DNA from: Phylloscopus collybita
Taxonomy: Eukaryota; Chordata; Aves; Passeriformes; Phylloscopidae
DNA: 64,000 nucleotides
Assembly (NCBI GenBank): GCA_027886175.1
Contig: JAJNNQ010000001.1
Coordinates: 10,002,501 to 10,066,500 of the forward strand
Direction: 5' to 3'
Numbering within the stretch: position 1 is the first letter of the stretch; the number at the start of each line of letters is the position of its first letter. A program made the position numbers and the translations under genes. The notes below the pieces were generated by a model, which saw only the letters and a program-made list of their open reading frames with translations, was not told the DNA's origin and made no database searches. Positions 44,692-57,554 of this stretch are shown piece after piece.

Positions 44692-44972
44692 GCTTGTATG
44701 AAATACGGGAAGAACAGAAATGGTGGGGTTTGTTACGAAGAAGAAAACATTAAAGAGCAGCTGTGGATCCCATGTTTGCACACACCTTAGAAACCAAAAC
44801 CTTCTTTGTGCCATCTTTTGCACGTGGACTTTTTACTAAAAGGTTACAGAGATTATTTTGAGGAGTTTGGGACTGCCTTGCTTTCCCCTCTAGAGAACTA
44901 TATGCATTTGAGACCCCGATAAAAAAGTATTTTACTCTTTCAGAAACTCACTCATTAGTAAACAGCTTGTTT

Positions 44973-44978
44973 TTTATT
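44973..44978 (-). terminator. STOM: STOM polyadenylation signal (distal)
   Basis: AATAAA on the - strand. It would give STOM a 3' UTR of about 1.5 kb that ends only some 270 nt from the GSN 3' end on the opposite strand. Confidence 0.4.
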
Positions 44979-46221
44979 CAGGATGAGAACAAAAAGCATC
45001 TTGTGGTGTCAACAAGAATTCACAGGGGTGGCACCTGCAGCAGGAGCAGCGGGAGTTACAGAGTGACTCATCTTCCCTAAGGATTAACTTGAAGCTGTGC
45101 AGTTGCTGTTTCCCACTCCAAGTGCCTGAGCACAGCAATGCTAATTATTCCAGCTTTGTTAACTGATTCTCCTGCTCTCAGCCAGAAGTAAAGCTCAGCT
45201 TACATGAGTTGCCACCTTGACAAACACAGAGTATATTCCTTTGGTGATGCAGAGGAAAACCTGCCCAACAGACAGGCAGAAAAGCAACAGCACTTGGGCA
45301 TCTCCTGCCAGTGACAAAGGCACAGCGTGTTGAGGCACAGGTACCCAGGCCTAAAACACCTGTAAATACAGAGCTGATTGGAGCAGAAAGGGCATAAGAA
45401 ACAACATGGAGTTATGCTGGCCAGTGGGAGAAGGGCACTTACATCAGTGATCTTGGGGTTTCAGTTCCATTGCCACGTCCCAGAATTTAAAGATGTCAGA
45501 CTCAGTGCTGGTGGAAGCCTGACGAGACTTGGTCATGCAGCTTCCAAATCTTCTTTTATCTTTCTGTACTACAGAAGTACAAAACAAGAAGTTTAACAGC
45601 TTGGGTTATGTGAGCTGAGGCTTAGCTGCTTTGGGGATGAAGTGTAAGCCCTTATTGACACAACAACCACTCCAGGTCTGCACAGAGCAGCACCAACAGG
45701 TAAAGCACCAGTGCAACACCTTCTGTTAAACACCACTCCTCCCTGCTAGTAACAAACATGTCATTTCCTAGAGAAATAAGGTTCAGGTCTGCATAAAATG
45801 TAGCACTTTGGTTTTTAAAAAATATTTTTAGGAGAAACAGATACAGGCAGAGCCTTTTCAGTGCTTTAAAGCAGTGTAACTCTGTGCAGACACAGCCCCG
45901 TAACAACAGCAGCCCATCAGTGACCACAAGCACGTTGCATCCATAACTATGGCATGTTTGTGCCATTCCTGGGTGGCAGAAAAGACAGAAAGTTCCACTG
46001 GCAACTGTTTCTCATCGATGGGGACTGCTTTAGAGAGCACAAGCCTGATTTTCAGGAGTCCCCAGGACACTATTTCATTTCCCTGGCAGGGCTACACAGA
46101 CCCATTTTGTAGAAGGAATAATTCCAAATGTTGGATCACCTCTACCACAACTGGTTTTCTATTCTATTTGAAAAGGAGGTTTTAGATTAGAGGTGTCCCA
46201 CCCAGGACAATATGGATAAAG

Positions 46222-46227
46222 TTTATT
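46222..46227 (-). terminator. STOM: STOM polyadenylation signal (proximal)
   Basis: AATAAA on the - strand about 225 nt after the STOM stop codon. It would give a short 3' UTR. I cannot tell which of the two signals is used more. Confidence 0.5.
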
Positions 46228-46450
46228 TAAGATCACAACCTGCTTGTGCTCCTTCTGAGAGGTTTTCAACTTCAAATATTGTGATTGCCCACATTCACAA
46301 ACATTACATACAAGTTCTATAACACACTCAGTAAAACAAAAAGGTTCCTCAGCAAACCCACTTTGCTAACACTGCCACAAGCTACACTAGACAGGGAATT
46401 CAGTGCTGCAAACATGGGCTGACCCCGAGCTCGCCCCTCCCCGAGCCTCT

Positions 46451-49400
46451 CTACTCCTTCAGACCTAGGAGGCCCTGCAGGATGTTTATGGGCAGGGGGA
46501 AGACGATGGTGGAATTCTTCTCGGCAGCGATGGTGGTCAGGGTCTGCAGGTACCGGAGCTGGAGAGCAGCAGGAGACTCCGTGATCACCATGGACGCCTC
46601 CTTCAGCGCCCTGGACGCGTTCATCTCCCCCTCGGCCGCGATCACCTGGGGAGGCAAAAGCAGGGAACCTGAACTCATCCTGCACAGGAGGAATCCACAG
46701 GCTGATCTCAGCCCTAGGCAGGTACCAAAGCCACTGCCCAGCACCCTGGGAAGTGACCTGCCCTGGGCACGTGCTTTCACCAGGCACAAGCCACTCGTGT
46801 TTGCTCTCCAGGCCCCATCCATTGTCCTCCCACCCAGAATGAAGGGTCATAAAAACTGGCATCAGGTCTTGAGAATGCAATGCAAGCATTTGTTCTACCT
46901 TCAAAAGCTTTTGTGCTTCTTTCAGCACTGCCTCTCAAAATACCCCACAGATAGCTGAAAATACTTTCTCCCTCAAGCTGTACTTTTTTGTATCTACAAG
47001 GACTTGTGAGGGAATGGTGTATTTCTTACTTGGGTAAAACCAAATCCAGCCCCCAGGCTGATGTCATTACCTTGGCTCTTGCCTCCCGGGCAGCCTCTGC
47101 TTCTGCAGCCATGGCTCTCTGCAGCTGGACAGGCAACTTCACATCCTTGATCTCCACACGTTCCACCTTAATACCCCAGTTGTCTGTTGCCTCATCAAGT
47201 GTGACCTACAGAAGGCAGGACAGGTAAGTGAAGCCACACACCTTGCTCAAACTAATGCCCAAATTTGAAGAATGACCAATAAACCAAATGAATTCTCGTC
47301 AAATTTTCAGACTTTCAGGGCTTTAGTATTTGTAGTATGATTTGACAGTTACAAGAGCACAACTGTTTTAAACTAACAAAACCCCTCAGAGCTTGATTAA
47401 TGTATTGAAGGAATTCTGTGGCACTTCCCTTCAACAGTGAAGGACTGACACAAGGATCCAGGGAAGCCCTCCTCTCCTGTATCCCTCGTTCCCACTGGAG
47501 GGATAGTGCTTAGTGCTTTAGTCCCTCATTCTTTTTTTACAGAGTGCCCCCCCAAGAGATCTTGCCAGGGCTTTGCCTACAGTTCCAAATCACAACTTCT
47601 CACTTAGGCATAAAATAAATCCACAGCTTTAAGTTATCCATGGGATTGCTGCTTAACCTGCTGTTTGATGGATTGCTCCAAGCTGCCCATACCTGCATGC
47701 TGTGTGCAATTTCCTCACGGTCAGAGAGGATCTCAGAGAGGCTTTTGGTGCCCAGGACATTCCTCAGGGTGGTCTGTGCCAGGAGCCGGGTGGCCGAGTC
47801 GGCGTTGGTGATGTTTGCCACGGCCAGGGTGGCGTTCTGCACCCTGTAATAAACCACTCCATCCACGTTCACCGTCACCGAGTCCTTGGTCAGGATCTGA
47901 AAGGCGGTGGGGAAAGCACAGAATATTCCATAAACACAGGGTTAAGTATTATCACCAGCACGTATCTGCTTTACTACACCAAGTCTTGGTTTCCCACTGT
48001 CTTGAAAACAAAAGTCCTCATATGCATATACTGCATGTGAAGGTGTCACAGTGTTCACTAACCTCCCAGTACAGCTCTGCAAAGCTGAAACTAAATACGG
48101 GATTAGAAACTTCTCCGTGAAAAACACATTCCTTTAGCTTTGCCCTTATGTTATTTTTAACCCACTTCCTCGAATTCACAGAGGCATCTGCAAGTCATAC
48201 CAGTGACAGGAAAAAGAGAAAAGGCAGAAATGATTTACTCTGAAATTCATCTTCAGCTGGGAAGGTTGAACCAGTGACTCTGGCAAGGAGCGGGCAGGTC
48301 CCCATGCTGCCTTTCAGTGAGGTTACACCAGTGTGAGGCAGCCTGACAGCAGGGCCGTGGGGACTGTGCTGCAGAATTGCAGCCTCCTGGGACAGGATGG
48401 TGCCATGCACATGGGAGCTCAGGGAACCAGAGTCATGCCCAGAGCTGCCCTTGTTCCATGGTACACAATTACCTTCGAGATTTACCTGCCCTGTCCCTTC
48501 CCAAACTACCTCTTTTAGCAAGCTTTTCAAAACACAAAAGCTAAAGAATGAGTAGCATGCACAGAAATCGTGTTGAACAAATAAAAATGGATTTCTGCCT
48601 CTGTGTAAGGAACACAAACAAACCTAAATCCATAAGTGTAATTTAATCACGTCAAAAGAAAAACCGGATTACTGATGACCTCACTAATGGTACCTCAGCA
48701 GCTGCAAGCACATTCTGCCTGCCACTGATTAGGTTTCCCCAATTACCCTTTAGAGTGTACCAGGACAGCTGCCATTTGTCTCAATCTACAACTAACCATG
48801 AGCAACAAACCCACGAGCAGATGTGACAGGAAACAGATGCACGACACAGGTTGCATGGAGCATCTCTGGCTCCCAAAATGCACCTGATACATGAGTGATA
48901 CAGTTATAACCATCAGGATACAATTGTTCACTAACTTATTTTTAGAGGGACGGTTGGGTTTTATTCTTTTGTTCTCCATCGAGCTGGCAGCACTGAGTTC
49001 AGCTGGCTTAATGCTCTGGAGACATTCTGTTACAAAGTTAGGATGTCCAAGGAAAATCAGACTAGAAATCAAAGTGATTTTTTTTTGTTCTTTATGACAT
49101 GCTATGAGTGGCAACACCCTTATCATGTTCCTGTGCAGGGCAGGGCACAGGAGCCACGTGCACACAAACCCAAAGAAGGGAGCTGACCACTCATTCCCCC
49201 AGTTGCTATAAATAGCATTTGATGTATATACCAATTTCATCCCCTTACTTGAGCCAGTTTATACATGGAGATAAATTGGCACAGGACAGATCCCTGCTGT
49301 GCCTGGAAATCTTCCAGATTTCACAGAAGCAATTAGGGAATGTTGTATGAAGCTCAGCAGCCTTCATTCCAAACTCCTCCCAGTATTCAATTATCTCATT

Positions 49401-52400
49401 TGGTCCTCAGAGCATCATCTGTTTTCTTTCAGTGCTTTTCCCTTACTGGATGACATTTCTAAAGGATATATTCTTCACAATATTATGATTATTCTTCACA
49501 ATATATTTTCTAAAGGATGTATTCTTCACAATACATTGCACCTGCACAAGGAATCTGTATTCAAACTGCACATTACCCAATACCGAGAGGGGAGAAGGAA
49601 AAGCAAAGTGCACAAAATTCTGCAAGTACTGTAGTAGATGCAAAGGTAAATGCAAACTCACCTCCTGAGGAGGGATATCAAAAGAGATGGTTCTCATATC
49701 AACTTTGATGAAGCTGTCTGTGCATGGCAGGACAAAAAACAAACCTGTGCCAAAAAAATTCCATTCAAGAAGATGTGAAAATGAGTCATTAAAGCAGACA
49801 AAACTTATTACTGCAATAAGCTGAAATCCAACTGTTGTGGCTGTGCAGCTTTTTGTGAGGAGCTCAGCAGCACAACGCTTGTTAGTGGCTTCCAAACCAA
49901 GGTAAGATTTTATAAAATGCATGCTGAGAAACTTCAATTTATCTGGGTATCACTTACTTAGCAATTTTTAACATTTGGAAATAAAACAGTCCCAGAACTA
50001 CTAACAGATACTTTTAAAAATGTCCCCCACATAGCTACTTGTGGGGCCTAATTCTGGCAAGCATCAACCTCCTGCCTTCTGTCCTGGTGGCTCACTGAGA
50101 TTCTTCAGCTTTACAGCAATGTGGAACATTGCAAAGCCTGGGTGAAAATGAAGGAAGAAGCCATTGCCCCTTTCTGTTACTTTGAGCAGCAGGAGCAGCA
50201 GCTGAAAGTAAAATTCTTGCAGATCTGTTTCTAATATACACAGGCAACTTGTCAAATACTCTACTGGCTTCTGTTACTTCTGAAGGACATCAGGTCCTTC
50301 AGACTCATTGGGTTTAACTGATAAATCAACTTTTTTCAAATAACCCATTTGAAAACTCCTTTTACATTTAGTGCTTTTGATTCTGCCTGCAGATCATACA
50401 TTAATGAAGAAGAGCTGAGTAAAATTAAGTTTGCTGGCTTCTCAATCCACAGTATGAATCAGAACTTTACGAGCTGGAAGAGACCCACGAGGCTCATAAA
50501 GTCCAATTCCTGTTGTAACACATCCTCTTACTGGAAGTAACAGAATTCTTGAGAAATCCATTTGCCACTTTACTGCAATGTCTCTACATCATTATTGTTT
50601 TGCTGATGACTAATTGGAACAAATTGCTACCCAGGACATACCTGGTCCCTTTGCTCCCCCTTTTAGGATGCGTCCAAGTCTGAAGATAATGGCTCGCTCG
50701 TATTCCTTGATAATCTGGAACAGATTGTTGGACGTCACACATGGGTTTCCAGAAGTCACATGATGGATTCCAAACTATGCACACACCAGGCTAGGAGTCT
50801 CAAATTTAATGCACATTTCTCTACTGGCTGCTTTTGAGATTTTTTTTTTTTTTAAGCCTAAACTTTCTTGTCAAAAAGCAAAGAGCAAAAGGAAAAAATC
50901 AGGACAATAGTCCACAAGAAATATTCCTCAAAGGGATGGCACCTGGGCAGGTCTAGGCACCAGCAGCAGCCATCAGGAGTATCCTGGCAACAACACAACA
51001 AAGTGCAGCATTTGTGACCCAGCAGGAATTTTTCCAGCTCCAATTTTGATGCCACATCAGCCAAACCAGGAGGAACTAAATCCTTCTGCCTGGAAGCTGC
51101 AAACATCAACTTCAGAGTGATCACAGACAACACTGTGTCTTCAAATGTGTCACACACAGCCACATCAATGTAATCACAGATTTCTATTACATCTACATAA
51201 TTACAGATTTCTATTTACACGCTTCATATTTAGATGTGTGATATACAGGGAGAGATCTCCTTAAAAAAATAAAATATCAGTTCTCTAAGAGTAGTTATGG
51301 GTTCATGCAATTATTCTGATCCTTCAAATGAGCTTATTTACTAATGACAGCTGGGCAGAGGTAGTAAAGATGTCAATGCAGGAATTATTTTGACTAAATA
51401 TTGTAATGCCACTTTTATTTTTGGTTTGAAGATGAATGCCCTGAAGTGCTGGAGTCTGCTATCTACTGTCTGCTACAGCTCAAGAAAGAACAGAGTTGGA
51501 TTAACTTGTGTGTCGAACAGGCAAATCCAACTGAGAACAACAACAGCCACTCTGCTTAAAGTTTTAATCCAACTTAGCAATGAATGATTTTACCTTTATG
51601 CACATCCATATTGATATAGGAAATGTAAGAACGGTGAAAACAAGCGAGGTGACCACCAGGATCCATCCACACACACCGAGGCCACTATCCTCTACAAAAG
51701 AGCAGAAATTTTCACTTTTTTAAACCCAACAGTGCCTATTAAAGTGCCCGAATTCGATATTTATGTTGAATGTTCCTTGAAATAAGTCACTGTTAGCACC
51801 ACTCCTCTGGCCAAATGCACTAGCTTTAGATCAGAAATCAAATTAAAAGCCAAATTCTGCTTTGATTTTTTGGTCTCTAAGTTGCACAAGATAGCTGAGA
51901 GCAGAATGCTGTCCAAGTAGCATTTATGCAGAAGTGCAGCAACATTTAAGTTTCAGTTCTCAAATGCCTTTCTCTCCCCAGGTTTTTCTAGCAGAATGAC
52001 TCGCAGGCAGCAGTGGAAATTGCGTTTCTTTGTTTTCTGAGAAGTCAGAAATCTCTTGTAAGGAGTAAAACACAAATACCCCACAGCCTGCCAGCTCTGG
52101 GACAGCACTGTTAGAACTTGGGTTCTGTTCCAGCTGTCACTGGTGCAGAGCTAAGGAAATCACAATTCTCAGACCTGTTGGATCTGGGAAGCTGGATGAG
52201 GTACAAGATTAGCTGGATGTGAAATAAAGCCTTCATAAAGAATTTCTTGGCCAGAAACTCCTCATGCCTTCTTTCTCTGTCAGGAAAAGACAGCTGAAGG
52301 TAACTCTGGGATCAAATAACAAGCTGGTGGTTTCAGAAGCTACCCAGCCAAAGCCATGACAAAATGTGAGCTGGGAGGCTTTCACAGAGCAACAGGAAGT

Positions 52401-55243
52401 TTCTTATCCTGCCAGATAAGACTCCTAATGGGCTGCCAGGAGCCTGCTGCCAAGCAGGGATGTCCCAGGGTGACAGCCAGCACTCACAAACATCAACTTC
52501 CTACTCCAGAGATTTGGAATTTCATGTAGAACTCACCCCTCAAATGATGTCAAATTTCGAGACTGAGTAAAGAGGATGCTTTATTTAACACCAGTGTATT
52601 GTTTCTCACAATCCAAGAAGGGAGAGAGATGCTGTCTTGTGGAAAACTCTGTGAGATACAAGAAACATGCCTGGCATTTGTGGGATCAGCTAGGTTCTGA
52701 ACCATCTCATCACAGCACTGAGATAACTTCACCAAGAAGCAATTCTTGCCTGATTGCTCAGTGAGGCTCATTGACACTGCATCCTGAGAGCAGCCAGCTC
52801 AAAGCACTCAACTGGGACTGACAGAGGTGGGTGCAGAGGTAACGCTGCAGCTCCCAGAGGAGATCCCCATCCCTGCCCACCCCAGAGGTGAAAACAAATC
52901 CCTCACTAAGTGATGGCTGACAGTACCCTAAACCTGCCACTGATATTTTCTCCTGAGCTAAAAGGCAAGCAAACCCACACTTTGGATTTATAGCCTGCTG
53001 TGGTGGGCAAATCAAAGTAGGCCATAAAAAAAAAAGCAAATATTCATGAGCAACCTCTTCAAGAAATAAACACAAGGAGAAAGACTATTTAAAAAATTGA
53101 ATTAGCCTTCAATGCCTTTAAGGCTGACTGGAACAGTGACCGTTACTTTAGCAAGAAATTATCACTTGGACCATCAAGCTGTGTTAAGAATTTATAATCC
53201 ACACTTAGTGCTGGAGGCCAAGATAGAAGGAACGTTCTCGTTACAGCTTGAGGTGTGGCCCATGGTTCATTTGTGACTTATTTCCTTCTGCAAAGGCTCC
53301 ACAATCCAAGCAAGCACACGACTGTCAAACGGCAAAAACGTGCCCTGACTGAAAACAAAACACCAGTTTCAAAATGAACTGGATTTCTTCACAGATGCTT
53401 CTCAGAGCATTTCACATGGGAAATATCCAAAATTACGACATCCAATAACCAAAACGACCTCTAATGCCGCTTACAATATTATATTGTGATCACATGAGAG
53501 CTGCAGGAGAAACCACCTCAGCAGCGTGTTCAGGAAAGGCTTGCAGAGATAAGATTGCCACTGACGTGACCATGGCAAGGCACTAATAACTAACATAGTT
53601 ACACATGAAATGCAGATCCTCTCCAAGGATACCAGAACCAACATGTGCCATTGGGCACGAGGCCCAAAGAGATCCACAGTTATACAACAACTCAAATTAC
53701 CCAGCCAAAGGCTTCATACTCAAAGCCATCCTATAAATACATTTCCTTCTCCAGTTGCAAAAAAGAAAAACATAAAATAAATCAGGGCATTTTATTTTTT
53801 TTTTCTGTTTCCTGTTTCCAAACAATGGAAGTAACAAGAAAACATTCCAGCTTCCACTGAGTGAAACTGTCTAGGTGCATCTCCAAAATATCCTGAGCCA
53901 CATATCACACTAATCCTAACTGGTGAAAAACCCATGTCAAGAATGATACCAAGAAGTAAAAATTCAGTATAAGTCATTGCTCCACCTGAGGACTTCTGCT
54001 TCCTCCAGTCACACCTAGACAGGATTTGGCTAAGGTAAAAAGCCACACTCCCTAAATTCTCCTTGTTCTCATTTACTGGTGCAGCACCCCCGGGATTACT
54101 TCTGTTGACTCTGCTTGTCATTATTTGCATAGTTTCCCCCTTACTGGTCTGAGTTGCTGCACAGGAAAGGAAACCACACACCACAGAAACCCAGCCGAGT
54201 TACACCACCGGGGCAGCTCACGGTGATGCTCCGACACGTTCCCGAGGGCGGTGTGAGGACGTGCCGGGGGAATCACCACCTGCGGCCACGGCACCCGAAG
54301 GGCCAGCGGGGTCAGCCCAGCGTTGTCCAGGGCTGGGGGCTCAGCATCCTTCGTTAACCGAGGCTGGGGGCTCAGCATCCCCCGTTAACGGGGGCTGGGG
54401 GCTCAGCATCCCCCGCTAGCCGGGGGCTCAGCATCCCCCATTAACTGGGGCTGGGGGCTCAGCATCCCCCGCTAGCCGGGGGCTCAGCATCCCCCGTTAA
54501 CTAGGCCTGGGGGCTCAGTATCCCCCGTTAACTGGGGCTGGGGGCTCAGTATCCCCCGCTAGCCGGGGGCTCAGCATCCCCCGTTAACGGGGGCTGGGGG
54601 CTCAGTATCCCCCGTTAGCCGGGGGCTCAGCATCCCCCGTTAACTAGGGCTGGGGGCTCAGTATCCCCCGTTAACTGGGGCTGGGGGCTCAGTATCCCCC
54701 GTTAGCCGGGGGCTCAGCATCCCCCGTTAGCCGGGGGCTCAGTATCCCCCGTTAACCAGGGCTTGGACTCAGCATCGCCCGTTAGCCGGTGCTGGGGACT
54801 CGACAACTCCCGTTAGTCAGGGCTGGGACTCAGTGTCGCCCGTTAGCCGGGGCTGGGGGCTCAGCATCTCCCGTTAACCGGGGCTGAGGGCTCAGCATCT
54901 CCCGTTAACCGGGGCTGGGGTCGCTCCGGGGCCGCCGGTGACCCCTCATCAGCCGGGGATGAGGGAAGAGGAGGCTGCCCGGGAAGCGAAGCACTACCGC
55001 TCCTCGCTCCTCCCGCGGGCTTATAACTTTGGTGAAGAAGCATCTTCAAACTTTCTTCTGTGACTAAATAAAGCAATAATTAAAAGCGAAAGGAAAAGCA
55101 GAGAGAGAGAGAGAGAGACACGAAGGCGCCCCGCGCCCCGAGTGCACGAGGAGCGGCCGTTTGGGGTCAGCCCCCTGCCCGCTCCCCCTGCGGCCGTTAC
55201 CTGAGCGCCGGGGCTTCTCGAACCCCGCTTCGTGGTCTGCCAT
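46451..55243 (-). CDS. STOM: Stomatin, complete
   Basis: Seven exons on the - strand, in transcript order: 55243-55201, 51691-51594, 50714-50642, 49744-49662, 47896-47693, 47205-47071 and 46645-46451. They total 831 nt, giving 276 aa with all joins GT-AG and in phase. Stomatin is a monotopic membrane protein of the SPFH/prohibitin family that oligomerises, binds cholesterol-rich microdomains and modulates channels and transporters. Visible are a short N-terminus, Cys22 in GVCGW (matching the palmitoylated Cys30 of human), a hydrophobic hairpin at about 24-46 with the kink proline in TFPISIW, the SPFH domain from about 50 to 220, and the C-terminal segment STIVFPLP used in oligomerisation and raft association. 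It is 12 residues shorter than human stomatin (288 aa), eight at the N-terminus and four at the C-terminus. The start ATG has A at -3 and G at +4. Confidence 0.97.
49206..49215. promoter_or_regulatory. MEF2-type site in a STOM intron
   Basis: A second exact CTATAAATAG in the window, in the intron between exons 49744-49662 and 47896-47693. A ten-base match to a degenerate motif is weak evidence of function. Confidence 0.2.
49456..49536. repeat. Short A/T-rich tandem duplication in a STOM intron
   Basis: A block TTTCTAAAGGATRTATTC followed by TTCACAATA occurs at 49456-49484 and 49507-49535, with a partial third copy of its second half between them. Confidence 0.85.
50465..50515 (-). mobile_element. 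CR1-like retrotransposon 3'-end fragment
   Basis: The + strand reads GCTGGAAGAGACCCACGAGG, then AGTCCAATTCC, the complement of the 3' end of avian CR1 LINEs. It is short and diverged, within a STOM intron, so the family assignment is tentative. Confidence 0.5.
51692..55200 (-). other. STOM: STOM intron 1
   Basis: A 3.5-kb intron. About 0.6 kb near its 5' end (54340-54925) is a tandem array. The rest shows no exon or recognisable transposon. Confidence 0.75.
54340..54925. repeat. G/C-block minisatellite in STOM intron 1
   Basis: Tandem units of about 31 and about 25 nt share the core GGGGGCTCAGCATCCCCC and end in GTTAAC, GTTAGCC or GCTAGCC. The core is itself an inverted repeat (G5 / C5 with an 8-nt loop), and some units hold the perfect palindrome CCCCCGTTAACGGGGG. 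Roughly 20 copies are present, becoming more diverged toward 54925. Confidence 0.95.
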
Positions 55244-55640
55244 GGTCACCGAATCTCCTCAGAGCCACCTCGGAGTCCGTCCCGCGTCCCCTTCAGAGCG
55301 GCCTAAGAGTCCGTCCCCCGCCCCGCGTCCCCTCGGAGCCGCCTCTGCGCCTCCACCGCGGTCACCGCCCTCAGCGCCGTCAGCGCCGTCCCCTCGGGGC
55401 TCCCTCAGCGCAGCCGCCACGCGCCCGCCCCGCCCGCGCGCTCCGCCCGCGCGCTCCGGGTGTGGCCGCTCGCGCCCGCCCCCGCCGCCAGGCGGCGCCA
55501 CTGCCGCTGAGGGCGTGAGGGAGCGACCGCCTCGGGACCCCCGTCAGCACCGCCCGGCTCGGGGATGGCGGAGGAAAAGCGGCTGGAGGGCGGCCGAGGG
55601 CAGCAGGCAGGGCAGGCGAGGCAGGGAAGGCAGGAGGGGA
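54930..55640 (-). promoter_or_regulatory. STOM: CpG-island promoter of STOM
   Basis: CpG-dense DNA surrounds the STOM ATG exon. It is most GC-rich at 55270-55520, upstream of the ATG on the - strand, where the start site is expected. No TATA box is obvious. Open frames here on both strands are composition artefacts. Confidence 0.75.
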
Positions 55641-55699
55641 AGGTATGGAGTGAGCGACTGGCCCCGGTGGGCAGCCATCGCCTGACGTGAGTGAGCCCC

Positions 55700-57550
55700 G
55701 GGCATCCCCTCCCGATGGGAGCGGCGAGGAAAGTTCCAGCTGCCCCGTGTGTGGTTTCATGTGAGGGTGGAACAGCAATAAAAACGTGAGATTTTATTGC
55801 TTCTCTTCCCCACACTCTCTTCCTCTCACGTGGAGAGTTGGGATCTTTCATCCCTTTTGGAAGAGGCCACGGTAATGATTTCTGCTGTTTTCTTACAAGG
55901 TCCATGCACAAAGTCTGTGCAGAAGCACATTATACACACAAAGGCATTGCATACCAGATTGTAGAGACTGTTAAGTTTGATAAGTGTTCCAAAGTTGAAT
56001 TCTATTAATATTAGTGTGAGTTATGAGGTCTGTAAATAATTGGTGGCTATTCTTTAACCTTTATTTCTCTAGGGGATGTTGGTAATTAGTGGTCACATGC
56101 AAACGTGTATCTATCACGTTACACTGCGTATACTGACAGAGTGCAATTACTTTTTCTTCATAAAACATCCGAGCCTATGAACAAAAATGGTATTAGACTA
56201 CTAAAATAGAGAGATTTATTTTCAGTGTTGATGTTATTCTGTGTTAAACTCTTCCTTGGAAGAGCCTAAATGGACAGCTTGAACCAGAGGAGCAAAGACT
56301 TGGTTTGGTAGAACAATTGGTTGAGGCATGAGGTAGGGGTGGAGCTGAATGCTGAACACAGTCGAGGTTCTTGATGTCTCCAAGTGACAAGAACAGCACT
56401 GGAGAAGGGCCAACACTTTCTCCAGTGAGTGTAAGATCCCTGCTATTGCTGCTGTGAACTCTTCCTACCACACGTGTGCCCATTGATTTCAGACTGATCC
56501 CGATAAGCAGCACATGAAACTAAAGACTAAATCGGTTTTGAGATCCCCCAGTGACCTTTTAAAGTTTCTTCTGTCCATTATCTTTACTCACATGTTTGCT
56601 ATTAATATTTTTACAAGTGCTGACAGCTGCTGTTCTCATATCAGTAACTCCTCAACCTTTTTGTCCTACTGTCTACAATTTTATGAGCTTACCTATGCTC
56701 TGTAAGTAACACAAGGGGCAAATTCTTCTCCTTTCTCCTGAAAGGAAGGGAGAACCTGTGAGCTGTCCAAATGAGAACTGGTAAATAATCACTCTGCGTT
56801 CAAGCTATCACCTGCACACAGCTTCCAAATGCCAGGAAGAAACTTAAAATGCCATGTGATATTTGACCCCGGGTTGTAAATATCACGATGCTGTAATTGA
56901 ATGAGAATCCACGAGATTCCCTGGTCTGGTTGACTTCAGGGCTTTCTGGCAAATAGGCTGGTTTAGAGTGCATCAGCATCGATAAGGAAGGAAGGATGTG
57001 CTGGAAATGGGAGGGACAGGCTCAGTGGGAAGAGTAGATAAGCTGTGAGGAACCCCTGTCATCCACAGCAAATTTGGCACTAGAAAAACCTCAGCTGGTG
57101 CCAATAATAAGATAATGGTTCTATGATTCTATAGGCACTTTGAAAATTTATACAAATTGCTCATTAAAAGATGTACCGCATGGGTTTAACTTGTTTCAGC
57201 AAGGAAGAGGAAGCACCTCTTCATTTTCCCTCTCTAAAGTAGAAAATAAGCAGTTAAGACCTTTCTCCTCCACAAGCTGGGAACTCTAGCTCAGCAATAT
57301 CACAGCAGCACGCTGTGTACTGATGTACAAATTTATGTTGGGGTTTTTGCTTAAAGAAGAGGAAGCTTCTCTCTAATTTTAGATGGGCCTGCATTCCATT
57401 TATTTTATTCTTTGGCTGTTTGCCAGGGAAGTGGGACAAGCCCCTGGGTGGGGTGGGCAAGGACATTCCTGTCCTGTGGGGCATTGCTGCCATCTGGGGG
57501 TGGCATCGGGGTGCTCTTCCACAGGGCATTTCTGGGACATTGACCAGCGG
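55700..57550. other. Intergenic DNA upstream of STOM
   Basis: A/T-rich unique-looking DNA without recognisable exons. The only repeat hint is a CR1-like tail motif at 57118-57133. Confidence 0.5.
57118..57133 (+). mobile_element. Possible CR1 3' terminal motif
   Basis: GGTTCTATGATTCTAT matches the short direct repeats that end avian CR1 elements. The preceding sequence does not show a convincing CR1 body, so this could be a very short insertion or chance. Confidence 0.35.
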
Positions 57551-57554
57551 CAGA

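Larger units (their letters stand above)
44960..46450 (-). other. STOM: STOM 3' UTR / 3' flank
   Basis: This is non-coding DNA after the STOM stop (plus-strand cta 46451-46453). No other exon, RNA gene or transposon is seen here. Confidence 0.5.

Noticed and set aside
54350..54900. Regularly spaced repeats resembling a CRISPR array
   Set aside because: The units are contiguous minisatellite copies without unique spacers, in a vertebrate intron.
55161..55685. 174-codon open frame on the + strand opposite the STOM first exon
   Set aside because: It is Pro/Arg/Ala-rich CpG-island sequence overlapping the STOM start codon on the other strand.
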